Source: an uncultured Eubacteriales bacterium (GTDB lineage: Bacteria > Bacillota > Clostridia > Christensenellales > Aristaeellaceae). From it: a stretch of DNA of 32,195 nt. Position numbers and translations under genes: made by a program. This document shows positions 17,297-25,460 of this stretch, piece by piece (the stretch's first letter is position 1; every line of letters begins with the position of its first letter). The notes below the pieces were generated by a model, which was given only the letters and a program-made list of their open reading frames with translations, did not search any database and was not told the DNA's origin. The stretch spans positions 1 through 32,195 of the forward strand of contig CACXHB010000141.1 in the NCBI GenBank assembly GCA_902767315.1. Reading direction: 5' to 3'.

Positions 17297-18223
17297 ATGG
17301 AAAGACGACGCATTTTGCTGGACACGGACATTGGCCCGGATTGCGACGACGCGGCTGCCCTGGCCCTGTGCATTCTCTACGCCCGGGAAACGGGCAGCGA
17401 GCTGTTGGGGGTGATGCACTGCACCTCCTCCCCCTGGGGCGTGGGCGCCATTCGCAGCATTCTCCGGTGGTACGGGGCGGAGCAGACCCCTGTGGGCACG
17501 CTGAAGGACCCCGGATTTCTCACCGGCCCCGCCTATGAAAAATACAACCGCCCCCTGGCGGAAGAAATGCCCGCCGAGGCCCGGCAGGCTCCGGACTGCA
17601 CCCGGCTGTATCGGGAAATTCTGGCGGCTCAGCCGGATCATTCCGTGGAAATCATCGGCGTCGGCCCGCTGCGGAACCTGGCCAATCTGCTGTCCTCGGA
17701 GGCGGATTCCGTCTCGCCCCTGTCCGGTTGGGGGCTGATCGCCAAAAAGGTGGCGCGGCTTACGCTGATGGCCGGCAATTTCGCCCCGGACTGCACCGGG
17801 CCGGAATGGAACGTGGAGATGGACCTCACCTCCGCCCGGCTGATTCTGGAAACCTGGCCCGGAGAAATCAACCTGCTGGGCTGGGAAGCGGGGGCAGACG
17901 TCATCGCCCTGCGAGAGCCGCATGCCCTTTCCCCGGAAAATCCCGTGGCCCAGGCTTATCGCCTGTATGCCGGCGGCGCGGGCCGCAACAGCTGGGATCT
18001 GTGCACGGTGCAATGGGCCATGCATCCCGATTGCCCCTTCTACGACCCCTCCGCTCCCGGCCTGGTGACCCTGGACGCTCAGGGCGTCAGCCGCTGGCGG
18101 CCCATGCCCGGCGGACGGCATCGGTTCCTGTCTCTGGCCGCCGCGCCGGAGGAAATCGCCGCGGATATGGAAAAAACCCTGGCGGCCTTTGATCTGAAAA
18201 AGGCAGCCAGGGCCGGGAATTAA
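17297..18223 (+). CDS. Nucleoside hydrolase
   Basis: 308 aa from ATG 17297 with AAAAGGAG upstream; the frame is open far into the previous gene, but only this start gives the family N-terminus. The Ca-binding motif DTDIGPDCDDAAAL (residues 9-22) is a one-residue-longer variant of the classical DTDPGxDDAxAL of inosine-uridine-preferring nucleoside hydrolases. Later landmarks include 'EIIGVGPLRNLANLL' and 'MAGNFAPDCTGPEWNVEMDL', in which the 'NVEMD' asparagine and glutamate usually contact the ribose. It cleaves N-glycosidic bonds of nucleosides; the base preference is unknown, and the radical SAM neighbour does not reveal it. Confidence 0.9.
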   Translation: MERRRILLDTDIGPDCDDAAALALCILYARETGSELLGVMHCTSSPWGVGAIRSILRWYGAEQTPVGTLKDPGFLTGPAYEKYNRPLAEEMPAEARQAPDCTRLYREILAAQPDHSVEIIGVGPLRNLANLLSSEADSVSPLSGWGLIAKKVARLTLMAGNFAPDCTGPEWNVEMDLTSARLILETWPGEINLLGWEAGADVIALREPHALSPENPVAQAYRLYAGGAGRNSWDLCTVQWAMHPDCPFYDPSAPGLVTLDAQGVSRWRPMPGGRHRFLSLAAAPEEIAADMEKTLAAFDLKKAARAGN

Positions 18224-18232
18224 CCGACGCGC

Positions 18233-19201
18233 TTACGCCGGCTGTTCCCTCTTCCATTTTTCATACAGCGCGGCGATGACGCTTTCGATGGGCGCACGGC
18301 CCAACTCCACGTCCTGCACCTCCGCCAGCGCCGAAACGCGGGCCAGCAGCTCCACCGCGGGGGTTTCCGTGCCGATAAATTCATAGGCGTGCACACCCTG
18401 AGCGCTGGAAACCAGCTTCGCCCCCGGCAGCTCCGGCGCGGGGCCCGGCCGGGTAATCCGCAGGGTACGCCGGTCTCCAGTGCGGAAAAGCAGCGCCTGC
18501 AAATCGCCGTCAAAGGCCAGTTTGCCCCGCTGAATCAGGATCACCCGCCGGGTCATTTCCATTAAATCGTCCATGTCGTGAGAGGTCACCAGTATGGTGG
18601 CCTTTTTCTCTTCGTTGATGCGCTTGATAAAGCCGATCATCTGCCGCTTGGCCAGCACGTCCAGCCCCAGGGTGGGCTCGTCCAATAGCACCAGTTGGGG
18701 ATCGTGCAGAAACGTCAGCGCCAGATTGGCCCGCATCCGCTGCCCCAGGGAAAGCTCCCGGGCAAATACCGTCCAAATCTCATCCAAATCCAGTAATTCC
18801 TTCAAAAAGCCCAGATTCTCCGCATACGCCCGGTCGTCAATACCCCACACCTGCTTTTTCCAGAGGAAGCTGGTGCGCACCGGATGATCCCACCACAGTT
18901 CCGAACGATTGCCAAAAAGCACGCCGGTTTTCTGCATCATGGCGATGCGATGCTCCGCCGGGTTCGCGCCGAAAGCGGAAACCTTCCCTTCCTGGGGCGA
19001 AAGCATGCCGGAAAGCAGTTTGAAGGTGGTGGATTTTCCCGCGCCGTTGGGGCCCGCATAGGCGCACAGATCCCCCTTTTCCAACGAAAAGCTCACCCCA
19101 TTCAAGGCGTAAACCCGGTGCGTTTCCCGGCGGAACAGCCCCACCGGCCGCTTCTGATCGTAATATTTCACAACGTTTTCCATTTCAACTACAGGATTCA
19201 C
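18233..19201 (-). CDS. ABC-2 type transporter ATP-binding protein
   Basis: 322 aa from GTG 19201, preceded by GGGGAGG; a TTG 18 bases earlier would place that site inside the gene. Walker A GPNGAGKST is at residues 50-58, the ABC signature is 'LSLGQRMRANLA', and Walker B is 'LVLLDEPTLGLD'. The insertion 'GLFRRETHRVYALNGVSF' and 'GVLFGNRSELWWDHPV' are characteristic of the COG4586 group that pairs with two small permeases (COG4587 and COG3694). The last ~90 residues form a C-terminal extension. Third gene of the ABC operon; function is export of an unknown substrate. Confidence 0.92.
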   Translation of the reverse strand: MNPVVEMENVVKYYDQKRPVGLFRRETHRVYALNGVSFSLEKGDLCAYAGPNGAGKSTTFKLLSGMLSPQEGKVSAFGANPAEHRIAMMQKTGVLFGNRSELWWDHPVRTSFLWKKQVWGIDDRAYAENLGFLKELLDLDEIWTVFARELSLGQRMRANLALTFLHDPQLVLLDEPTLGLDVLAKRQMIGFIKRINEEKKATILVTSHDMDDLMEMTRRVILIQRGKLAFDGDLQALLFRTGDRRTLRITRPGPAPELPGAKLVSSAQGVHAYEFIGTETPAVELLARVSALAEVQDVELGRAPIESVIAALYEKWKREQPA

Positions 19202-19215
19202 GGAAAAACCTCCCC

Positions 19216-20070
19216 TCAATTTCGAAAGCCCATGTCCCGATAACGATTGCAGCTATGAGTCAGATACCGGCGCATTCCCCGGCGGAAGGCCCTTCCCGCG
19301 CCCCAGAGAAACGCCGCCGCCACCGCGAAGGGCAGGGCGATCTGCCAGGGAGTTTGAACCTTTCCCAGCAGCACCCGGGCAGGCAGATAGGCCGTCAGCC
19401 CCACCGGCAGCACCGTGCACAGGCCCGCCGCCAGCCAGCGGGGCAGCCCCGCCAGCGGATACCGGCCCACAGCGCCGTTCAAATCCAGAATCACCGATGA
19501 AATTTCCTCAAAGGCCGCGGGGATGTAGAAGGCCAGCGATCCCCACAGATAGCTCTGGCCAATCTGCAGCGCCCCGTAGCAAATCACGTACAGCATCAGC
19601 ATTAGAACCCAGACGGGGGTTATCCGCATGTGCAGCCCCACGCAGGCCACGATCAGCACCGCAAGCCCCACCAGCAGCTTCCCGCAGCCGCTGACCGGCG
19701 CGAAGCCCTCCGCCAGCAGCTGCATGGCCAGAGGCCGCGGCTGAATCAGCATATGGTCCAGCTGTCCCCGGCCCACCCGGCGGCTGATGTTCAGCACGTT
19801 GTAATTGCAGAACAGCATGGTCAGAAAGCCGTTGCCCGTTTCATAAAAGGCCAGGAAAAACAGCACTTCCCGGGCAGAAAAGCCGCCCACCCCCTGAAAA
19901 CGCACCGCCAGCAGCATCAGTCCCGCCAGATCGGCGACGCCCAGCACCACGTCCACCGCCAGCAGAATCAGCGAATTGCGGCTGTCCTGCAGAAACCATT
20001 GCAAATCCATGCGCCCGTACAGCCGGTACAGGCCAAATAATTCCTTCAGATAAGAAATTGCGCCTTTCAT
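19216..20070 (-). CDS. ABC-2 type transporter permease (PF06182-type), second subunit
   Basis: 284 aa from the ATG at 20070, eight bases after GGAGG; the annotated frame could also start five codons upstream, but that would overlap the previous gene and hide its own ribosome binding site. Six hydrophobic segments occur. 'ISRRVGRGQLDHMLIQPRPLAMQLLAEGF' shows the 'G.LD..L..P' motif found in ABC2_membrane_6 permeases. It forms the membrane channel with the neighbouring permease. The stop codon lies 14 bases before the ATPase start. Confidence 0.87.
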   Translation of the reverse strand: MKGAISYLKELFGLYRLYGRMDLQWFLQDSRNSLILLAVDVVLGVADLAGLMLLAVRFQGVGGFSAREVLFFLAFYETGNGFLTMLFCNYNVLNISRRVGRGQLDHMLIQPRPLAMQLLAEGFAPVSGCGKLLVGLAVLIVACVGLHMRITPVWVLMLMLYVICYGALQIGQSYLWGSLAFYIPAAFEEISSVILDLNGAVGRYPLAGLPRWLAAGLCTVLPVGLTAYLPARVLLGKVQTPWQIALPFAVAAAFLWGAGRAFRRGMRRYLTHSCNRYRDMGFRN

Positions 20071-20074
20071 CTGT

Positions 20075-20845
20075 TCATCCTCCATAGGAAATCATCTTTT
20101 CCCGGGCCCGGCGGAAGCGCCAGATGGCCAGGGGCCAAAGCAGCACGGTCCAGCACGCCTGGGCCAGCAGGATAGGCCCGGGACTTTCCAGCCCCACGTA
20201 AATGGCCGGAGCCGCTCCCGCCAGGGTGCCCAGGGGCGTCAGCGCCAGAAACCGGCCGATTCCCCAGGGCAGCGCCGCAAAGGGAATCACCGCCCCGGTA
20301 AGCAGGGCGCACAGGGCCGTCCGCAAACATTCCATGACCCAGGAAAGGTTCTTCAGCCGAATCAGCAAACAGGCAAACAGAAAGTCCACCGCAAAGCCCT
20401 CCGCCACCGAAAGCACCAGCGACGGCAGAAACAGCAGGCTCGCCGGGCGAAAATCCACGCCGCAGGTCACTCCCGTCAGCAGCCCCGGCAGGGTCATAAT
20501 GGCCACCGGCAGACACCAGCCCCCCACCGTGTAGGCCGCCAGCTGGCTCAGCACCGGGGCGGGCCGCAGATACAGCGACAGTACCGTGCCGTCGTGCAGC
20601 CAGTCCGAAGCCGGGGTGCGCACGTCCAATAGCGGCCGCAGCACCGTGGTCAGGATGGTATACATCATCAATTGATTCAGGGAAAGGCCCTGCATGTCCG
20701 CGCCCTGCAGCGCCAGCGAACGCCATACCATCAGCATGACCATCAGCCCCACCGTGCGCAGCAGGTATTCGCCAATGAGGTTGCCCAATCCAAAATAACT
20801 TTTTTCCACCATGCACATTCGGGCCGTGGCCCAAAAGGTCTTCAT
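20075..20845 (-). CDS. ABC-2 type transporter permease (PF06182-type), first subunit
   Basis: 256 aa from ATG 20845, eight bases after GGGAGG; the frame extends seven codons further upstream with no ribosome binding site. Six predicted membrane segments. 'GTVLSLYLRPAPVLSQLAAYTVGG' corresponds to the 'L..P' permease motif of its partner. The stop is four bases before the next permease start. It is the first transporter gene downstream of the 34-residue ORF and the hairpin at 20867-20896. Confidence 0.85.
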   Translation of the reverse strand: MKTFWATARMCMVEKSYFGLGNLIGEYLLRTVGLMVMLMVWRSLALQGADMQGLSLNQLMMYTILTTVLRPLLDVRTPASDWLHDGTVLSLYLRPAPVLSQLAAYTVGGWCLPVAIMTLPGLLTGVTCGVDFRPASLLFLPSLVLSVAEGFAVDFLFACLLIRLKNLSWVMECLRTALCALLTGAVIPFAALPWGIGRFLALTPLGTLAGAAPAIYVGLESPGPILLAQACWTVLLWPLAIWRFRRAREKMISYGG

Positions 20846-20866
20846 CTTCTTTTCCTCCCAAAACAT

Positions 20867-20896
20867 AAAAATCGACGGCCCCCTTCGGAGCCGCCG
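20867..20896 (-). terminator. Attenuator-like terminator between the 34-codon ORF and the ABC operon
   Basis: On the minus strand a 10-bp stem (20887-20896 with 20873-20882, two G-U/wobble positions) with loop GAAG is followed by A and UUUUU (20867-20871). It would stop most transcripts from promoter 21051-21079 before the permease gene, so the ABC genes depend on read-through. Confidence 0.75.
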
Positions 20897-20912
20897 CAGA
20901 ACATTTCAAAAA

Positions 20913-21017
20913 TTACGCGCGTGCGGAACCCAAAAAGGGCAGACTTCTCCCGTCACGCGCTTTCACAGAAAACATGCCGCGCACAATCTGAGCCATATGC
21001 CGCTGCAATTCGCTCAC
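20913..21017 (-). CDS. Small ORF, 34 aa, upstream of the ABC-2 exporter
   Basis: GTG start at 21017 with AAGGGGGGAGA about seven bases upstream, TAA at 20913. The product reads VSELQRHMAQ, then IVRGMFSVKA, then RDGRSLPFLG and SARA. It is basic (six R/K, two acidic residues), has no membrane segment, and I do not recognise it. Its own strong promoter, good ribosome binding site and tight position before a terminator argue that it is expressed. It could be a leader peptide controlling the ABC operon, or a small product linked to that exporter. Both options are inference. Confidence 0.6.
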   Translation of the reverse strand: MSELQRHMAQIVRGMFSVKARDGRSLPFLGSARA

Positions 21018-21050
21018 GGTAAAGTCTCCCCCCTTTCGTTTCTTTGCTTT

Positions 21051-21079
21051 ATTCTAACATATTCCGCACACGCTGTCAA
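21051..21079 (-). promoter_or_regulatory. Promoter of the small ORF / ABC-2 exporter operon
   Basis: -35 TTGACA (21074-21079), 17-base spacer, extended -10 TGTTAGAAT (TAGAAT at 21051-21056). The -35 overlaps the TGA stop of the yigZ-like gene (21076-21078). Confidence 0.85.
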
Positions 21080-21708
21080 TCCTCCGGCCAGGCCCGATAA
21101 AATTCTTCAAACCGCATGGGTTCCAGCCGGCCCTCGGAAAGATCGGTAATCTGCTTCAGCAGCGTTTCCTCGTCCATGCACTTTACCACCAGATTCAGCG
21201 TCACCACGTCGGCAAAGGTCTTTTCTTCCACCACCACCGGCGCGGAGGCCAGGAAATATTCCACCCGGGACAGCATGGGATAGGGCACGTCCACCAGATA
21301 CCGGGCCGTGGGGTGCATCACCCCCACGCCGCAGGCGTTCAGCGCCGCCGTAGCCCCCCGGGCATAAGCGCGGGTCAGGCCCCCCGCCCCCAGCAGAATC
21401 CCACCGAAATACCGGGTCACCACCACGGCGCAGTTGGTTACCCCCCGGGCCTTCATTACTTCAATGATGGGCATGCCCGCGGTGCCGCCGGGTTCGCCGT
21501 CGTCGTTGTAGCGCATCACGCCCATGTTTGCGCCGATGATGTAGGCATAGCAATTATGGTTCGCGTCCTTATACTGCTCCCGCATTCTGCCCAGAAAAGC
21601 CAGCGCCTCCTCCTCGGTTTCGCAGGGGGCGCCGTGGCCGATAAACCGGGATTTATTGACGATGAATTCCTCCGAAGCCGCCTTCAGGAGGGTTTTATAG
21701 GGCTTCAC
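21076..21708 (-). CDS. YigZ/IMPACT-family protein (UPF0029)
   Basis: 210 aa from GTG 21708, which overlaps the surE stop (GTGA) and has GGAGG upstream; the open frame continues into surE but that part is not family-like. The IMPACT domain is clear: 'EEFIVNKSRFIGHGAP', 'HNCYAYIIG', 'RYNDDGEPGGTAGMPI' and 'VVVTRYFGGILLGAGGLTRAY' are its signatures. The C-terminal ~70 residues match the DUF1949 domain. The eukaryotic relative regulates translation through GCN2; the bacterial role is not settled. Confidence 0.92.
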   Translation of the reverse strand: MKPYKTLLKAASEEFIVNKSRFIGHGAPCETEEEALAFLGRMREQYKDANHNCYAYIIGANMGVMRYNDDGEPGGTAGMPIIEVMKARGVTNCAVVVTRYFGGILLGAGGLTRAYARGATAALNACGVGVMHPTARYLVDVPYPMLSRVEYFLASAPVVVEEKTFADVVTLNLVVKCMDEETLLKQITDLSEGRLEPMRFEEFYRAWPED

Positions 21709-22454
21709 AGGGTAACCTCCGGGGCATGCATGCCCCCCTGGGCCACCATGTTCCAGGTAATGGGCGTCAGCGTCGCCCAGCCCGCCTGGCACAACAGGAA
21801 GTCGCATTCCGGGTCCTCCATGGGCACCGGTTCCCCATCCGTAAGATAATAATGCTCCACGCCGTAGGGGGAAACGTGTTTTTCATACCGGGGCTTGCCC
21901 AGGAATACCGGCGAAAGGCTGGCGGCGCGCACCCCAAGAATCTCTTTGTAAGGCAGGGCGGGCACGTTCAGGTTATAGATTTCTCCCCGCCCCAGGGGAT
22001 GCCCCACCGCCCAGTCCAGCACCTTCAGCGCCACCTGAGCCCCGGGGCCGAAATCGTGAGAGACATAACTGTCCAGCGAAACGGCCATGGCGGGACAACC
22101 AGCCATGGCGGCCTCCACCGCCGCGCCCACCGTGCCGGAATATACGCACGCGCCCCCCATATTGGCCCCCTGATTGATGCCGGACATTACGAAATCCACC
22201 TGATTGTCCATCAAAAACAGCCCCAGCCGGGCGCAGTCCGCGGGCGTACCGTCGATGGCGTAACCCGTCAGGCCGTCTTCCCGGAAGGCCTTTGCCCGCA
22301 GAGGGGATTGAATGGTGAAGGAATGGCTGGCGGCGCTGCGCTCCCGATCCGGCGCGGCAACGATCACCTGATGCCCCGCCTGCTGCAGCGCATTGCCCAG
22401 GGTTCTCAGCCCAGGGGCCCGATATCCGTCGTCGTTTACCAAGAGTATCCGCAT
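21705..22454 (-). CDS. surE: 5'/3'-nucleotidase SurE
   Basis: 249 aa. The N-terminus 'MRILLVNDDGYRAPGL' holds the metal-binding D8-D9 pair, followed by 'VAAPDRERSAASHS' and 'GTPADCARLGL'; 'SGINQGANMGGACVYSGTVGAAVEAA' contains the remaining active-site asparagine and serine. SurE dephosphorylates nucleoside monophosphates and is often linked to survival under stress. It starts with AAAGGAG seven bases upstream and lies behind the tyrS terminator, so it may rely on read-through. Confidence 0.95.
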   Translation of the reverse strand: MRILLVNDDGYRAPGLRTLGNALQQAGHQVIVAAPDRERSAASHSFTIQSPLRAKAFREDGLTGYAIDGTPADCARLGLFLMDNQVDFVMSGINQGANMGGACVYSGTVGAAVEAAMAGCPAMAVSLDSYVSHDFGPGAQVALKVLDWAVGHPLGRGEIYNLNVPALPYKEILGVRAASLSPVFLGKPRYEKHVSPYGVEHYYLTDGEPVPMEDPECDFLLCQAGWATLTPITWNMVAQGGMHAPEVTL

Positions 22455-22483
22455 ATTTTTTCTCCTTTTGCCGTGTTTTCAAA

Positions 22484-22515
22484 GGGCCCGCCCCGGCTGT
22501 AACCGAGGCAGGCCC
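22484..22515 (-). terminator. Terminator after tyrS
   Basis: A 13-bp GC-rich stem on the minus strand (22503-22515 with 22484-22496, two G-U pairs) with a 6-base loop is followed by UUUGAAAA. The U tract is short, so partial read-through into surE is likely. Confidence 0.6.
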
Positions 22516-22530
22516 CGCTTTTTCGGGCCG

Positions 22531-23766
22531 TCAGCCCTTGAGTACGAACTTATGATAGGTCTTCTTGCCCTTGCGCACCACGACGCCTTCGCCCTCCAGC
22601 ATTTCGGGGGTGAAGCAGAAGTCCACGTCGGTGACCTTGTCTTCGCCGATGGTCAGGCCGCCCTGCTGCACGGTCTTGCGGGCTTCGCCGTTGGATTTGC
22701 ACATGCCAGCCCGGGTAATCAGGGCGATCACCCGCGCGTCCTGAGCCAGATCCTCCCGGGTCAGCTCCGTGGTGGGAATGCTGCCCGCGTGAGCCGCGCC
22801 GCCAAAGAGAGCTTCCGCCGCCTGACGGGCCTTGTCGGCCTCCTCCGCGCCGTGAATCAGCTTGGTGACCTCGTAGGCCAGAATGCGCTTGGCTTCGTTG
22901 ATCTCGCTGCCCTGCAGCTTGCCCAGACGACGCACCTCGTCCATGGGCAGGAAGGTCAAAAGCGCCAGGCACTTCTCCACGTCCGCGTCGGCCACGTTGC
23001 GCCAGTACTGGTAGAAATCATAGGGAGAGCACTTGTCCGCGGAAAGCCACAGAGCGCCCTTCTCGGTTTTGCCCATCTTCTTGCCTTCGGAATTCAGAAG
23101 CAGCTGGAAGGTCAGGGCGAAGGCGTCCTTGCCGTCCTTGCGGCGAATCAGATCCGCGCCGGAGAGCATGTTGCTCCACTGGTCGTCGCCGCCGGCCTGG
23201 AGAATGCAGCCGTATTTGTGATTCAGCATCAGGAAATCATAGGACTGCATGATCATGTAATTGAACTCCAGGAAGGTCAGGCCCTTCTCCATGCGCTGCT
23301 TGTAGCATTCCGCGGTGAGCATGCGGTTGACGGAGAACAGGGAGCCCACGTCCCGCAGGAATTCGATGTAATTCAAATTCCGCAGCCAGTCGGCGTTATT
23401 CACGATCAGGGCGCAGTTGGGCTTGGCGGGGTCGAAATCCAGGAAATTGGACATCTGCTTTTTAAAGCATTCCACGTTGTGGTCGATGTCCTCCACGGTC
23501 AGCACCTTGCGCAGGTCGCTTTTGCCGGAAGGATCGCCCACCATGCCGGTGCCGCCGCCCATCAGGGCGATAGGGCGATGGCCCGCCCGCTGGAGATGGG
23601 CCATGGCCATGATCGGGATATAATGGCCAATGTGCAGGCTGTCCGCCGTGGGGTCGAATCCGGTGTAGAACGTCACCATGCCCTTGTCAAAGGCCTTGTA
23701 GAGATCTTCTTCAAACGTCACCTGACGGATAAAGCCGCGTTCTTTCAATTCGTCCAGAATATGCAT
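22531..23766 (-). CDS. tyrS: Tyrosyl-tRNA synthetase
   Basis: 411 aa, class Ic synthetase that charges tRNA-Tyr. The HIGH motif is exactly HIGH at residues 45-48 ('DSLHIGHY'). The tyrosine pocket includes '[17 protein letters not shown]' and '[12 protein letters not shown]'. The KMSKS motif appears as 'KKMGKTEKG'. The C-terminal S4-like RNA-binding domain includes '[28 protein letters not shown]'. It starts four bases after the aminotransferase gene and is controlled by the tyrosine T-box leader at 24989-25217. Confidence 0.97.
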   Translation of the reverse strand: MHILDELKERGFIRQVTFEEDLYKAFDKGMVTFYTGFDPTADSLHIGHYIPIMAMAHLQRAGHRPIALMGGGTGMVGDPSGKSDLRKVLTVEDIDHNVECFKKQMSNFLDFDPAKPNCALIVNNADWLRNLNYIEFLRDVGSLFSVNRMLTAECYKQRMEKGLTFLEFNYMIMQSYDFLMLNHKYGCILQAGGDDQWSNMLSGADLIRRKDGKDAFALTFQLLLNSEGKKMGKTEKGALWLSADKCSPYDFYQYWRNVADADVEKCLALLTFLPMDEVRRLGKLQGSEINEAKRILAYEVTKLIHGAEEADKARQAAEALFGGAAHAGSIPTTELTREDLAQDARVIALITRAGMCKSNGEARKTVQQGGLTIGEDKVTDVDFCFTPEMLEGEGVVVRKGKKTYHKFVLKG

Positions 23767-23770
23767 GAGA

Positions 23771-24955
23771 TTAACCCTCCTTTATTGCTTCGGCCAACGC
23801 GCGCATGCCCTGCCTGATCTGAGGCGCCGGAGCGTTGGAGAAATTCAGTCTTAGCGTATTTTCGTGGCCGCCTTCGGGGTAGAAGTGCACGCCGGGCACA
23901 TAGGCCACGTTCTTTTCCACGCAGGCAGGCAGCAGCGCCTGGGCGTCATACCCCTCCGGCAGCGCGGCCCACACGAACAGGCCGCCCTGGGGCGCGGTGT
24001 GCACGGTGCCCGCCGGAAAATCCCGGAAGGAATCCAGCATGGCGTCCAGCTGAGCCTTGTAATCGGCGCAGATGCGGCGGATGTGCGGAGGCAGCAGCCC
24101 CCGGCGGAGATATTCGTCCACAATGGCCTGGGTCAGAAGCGGCGAATGCACGTCCTGAGACTGTTTGCCGATGACCATCTTCCGCAGAAGGGCCGGGTTG
24201 GAAACCACCGCCGAGCCCACCCGCATGCCGGGAGAAATCAGCTTGGAATAACTGGAAAGGTACACCACCCAGCCGTCTTCGTCAAACTGCTTGATGGCGG
24301 GCAGCGCCTCGCCTTCGTAACGCAGATCCCGATACGGATCGTCCTCCGCCAGAATCACCCCGTAACGATTGGCCAGTTCCGCCAGGGCGGGCCGCCGCCG
24401 GGCGGAAAGGGTGATGCCGGTGGGATTCTGGAAGGTGGGAATGATATACATGATTTTGGGGTGATGCTTCCGAATCAGCTCTTCCGCCGCTTCGGGAATC
24501 ACGCCCTCCTCATCCGTTGGAATGGACACGATATTCGCGCCGCGGATGCGCATGCACTGGATAGCCCCCAGGAAGGTGGGGCTTTCCACCAGCACCGTGT
24601 CGCCGGGGTCGATCACCGCGTTCAACAGAAGATCCAGCCCCTGGGTGCTGCCCTGGGTGGGGAGAATCTCCTCCGCCCCGGCGGAAATGCCGCAGGTCTT
24701 CAAAAATTCCGCCGTGGATTCCCGCAGGGGCGCGAAACCCTCGGTGCCGCCGTACTGCAAAAGGGTCGTGCCGTATTTTTTCAGCACGCTTTGGGCCACT
24801 TCCGAAACCACATCCGGCTCCAGAGCCGAATTGGAGGGATTGCCCCCGGCAAAGGAAATCATGCCCGGCTTGGCCAGAAGCTTAAAAATATCGCGAATCG
24901 CGCTTCCGGTAATGGGCTGCATGTGTTTGGAAAGCATCTCTTCCGTCATTTTCAT
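23771..24955 (-). CDS. PLP-dependent class I/II aminotransferase (probable aromatic or 2-aminoadipate type)
   Basis: 394 aa. Fold type I features: N177 in 'FQNPTG', D206 in 'EDDPYRDL', and the Schiff-base lysine K238 in '[12 protein letters not shown]'. '[15 protein letters not shown]' and '[14 protein letters not shown]' are typical of the LysN/MocR-like aminotransferase group, which includes broad-specificity and aromatic enzymes. It is the first gene after the tyrosine T-box and precedes tyrS, which points to tyrosine synthesis or salvage (for example transamination of 4-hydroxyphenylpyruvate). The aminotransferase identity is firm; the aromatic substrate is an inference from regulation. 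Confidence 0.9.
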   Translation of the reverse strand: MKMTEEMLSKHMQPITGSAIRDIFKLLAKPGMISFAGGNPSNSALEPDVVSEVAQSVLKKYGTTLLQYGGTEGFAPLRESTAEFLKTCGISAGAEEILPTQGSTQGLDLLLNAVIDPGDTVLVESPTFLGAIQCMRIRGANIVSIPTDEEGVIPEAAEELIRKHHPKIMYIIPTFQNPTGITLSARRRPALAELANRYGVILAEDDPYRDLRYEGEALPAIKQFDEDGWVVYLSSYSKLISPGMRVGSAVVSNPALLRKMVIGKQSQDVHSPLLTQAIVDEYLRRGLLPPHIRRICADYKAQLDAMLDSFRDFPAGTVHTAPQGGLFVWAALPEGYDAQALLPACVEKNVAYVPGVHFYPEGGHENTLRLNFSNAPAPQIRQGMRALAEAIKEG

Positions 24956-24988
24956 GGCGCTCGCCTCCGTCCGTTCAAAAAATTTCCG

Positions 24989-25217
24989 AAAAAAACGCCC
25001 TCCCCATCGGGGAAGGCGCTCAACCGCTGTACCACTTCCATTCGCCGCCCCCTAGGGGCAGCCTCCTGCGCGCTGTATCGGGCGCACCCGGAGAAGGCTA
25101 CTGCGTTTTCACCCCTCCGCTCCGGGATGTATTCCCCCGCGCCCTTCGTGCCGCTTCCACCGCCCGCGGCCTCTCTGTATCCCAAAACGCGACGTACTTG
25201 TTCCCATCGTTGCGATA
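24989..25217 (-). promoter_or_regulatory. Tyrosine-specific T-box riboswitch (transcription attenuator)
   Basis: Read on the minus strand. Stem I starts with GATGGGA-ACA-AGTA, the conserved 5' strand of the specifier loop (AGTA at 25098-plus-100, that is 25195-25198). The 3' strand is GAA-UAC-A-UCCC with the specifier codon UAC (Tyr) at 25129-25131. The apical AG-bulge region has CAGAGAG and GCGGUGGAAGC. The T-box is AAGUGGUACAGCGG (25024-25037). The antiterminator folds as GGAAG-(UGGUACA)-GCG-loop-CGC-CUUCC, its UGGU pairing the ACCA end of uncharged tRNA-Tyr. The competing terminator is a 10-bp stem (24996-25005 with 25009-25018) followed by seven U. It controls the aminotransferase-tyrS operon. 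Confidence 0.93.
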
Positions 25218-25223
25218 TGTATC

Positions 25224-25252
25224 AATATAGCACGAAAAACCGCCCCTGTCAA
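25224..25252 (-). promoter_or_regulatory. Promoter of the T-box / aminotransferase-tyrS operon
   Basis: -35 TTGACA (25247-25252), 17-base spacer, -10 TATATT (25224-25229). Transcription would start near 25217. Confidence 0.85.
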
Positions 25253-25258
25253 GAAATC

Positions 25259-25272
25259 TTTTTTGCAAAAAA
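25259..25272. repeat. Palindrome nested in a larger inverted repeat
   Basis: TTTTTTGCAAAAAA is a perfect 14-bp palindrome. It is flanked by AAACCGCCC (about 25237-25245) and GGGCGGTTT (25274-25282), a perfect 9-bp inverted repeat. It lies just upstream of the T-box promoter -35 and upstream of the tRNA-Pro promoter. Confidence 0.6.
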
Positions 25273-25296
25273 CGGGCGGTTTCACAACGTTCACCA

Positions 25297-25325
25297 TTGA
25301 CACATGCCGACATTTGTGCTATAAT
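25297..25325 (+). promoter_or_regulatory. Promoter of tRNA-Pro
   Basis: Perfect consensus: TTGACA (25297-25302), 17-base spacer, TATAAT (25320-25325), 19 bases before the mature tRNA 5' end. Confidence 0.85.
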
Positions 25326-25344
25326 ATCGTCTGTTGATTCCCGA

Positions 25345-25421
25345 CTGGGTGTAGCGCAGTTTGGTAGCGTGCTTGAATGGGGTTCAAGAGGCCGAGAGTT
25401 CAAATCTCTCCACCCAGACCA
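25345..25421 (+). tRNA. tRNA-Pro (anticodon GGG)
   Basis: 77 bases with encoded CCA (25419-25421). The acceptor stem CTGGGTG/CACCCAG is perfect. The D stem is GCGC/GCGT, the anticodon stem CTTGA/TCAAG carries loop ATGGGGT with anticodon GGG at 25379-25381, and the T stem is GAGAG/CTCTC with loop TTCAAAT. It reads CCC and CCU proline codons. Its 3' end marks the border to the phage-like region and is a plausible integration site. Confidence 0.96.
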
Positions 25422-25424
25422 GAG

Positions 25425-25460
25425 GAGCCGAGAAGAAATTCTCGGCTCTTTCCTTTTTTC
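25425..25460 (+). terminator. Terminator of tRNA-Pro
   Basis: A perfect 10-bp stem (25425-25434 with 25439-25448, GAGCCGAGAA arm) with loop GAAA is followed by TTTCCTTTTTT. It starts only three bases after the CCA end. Confidence 0.9.

Larger units (their letters stand above)
24956..25344. other. Regulatory region between the aminotransferase gene and tRNA-Pro
   Basis: About 390 bases without a protein gene. It contains the T-box leader and its promoter (minus strand, 24989-25252), a 14-bp perfect palindrome (25259-25272), and the tRNA-Pro promoter (plus strand, 25297-25325). The two promoters diverge from each other. Confidence 0.85.

Noticed and set aside
18224-18232. Possible terminator between the convergent nucleoside hydrolase and ABC ATPase genes
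   Set aside because: Only nine bases separate the stops and no hairpin with a T tract is visible there.
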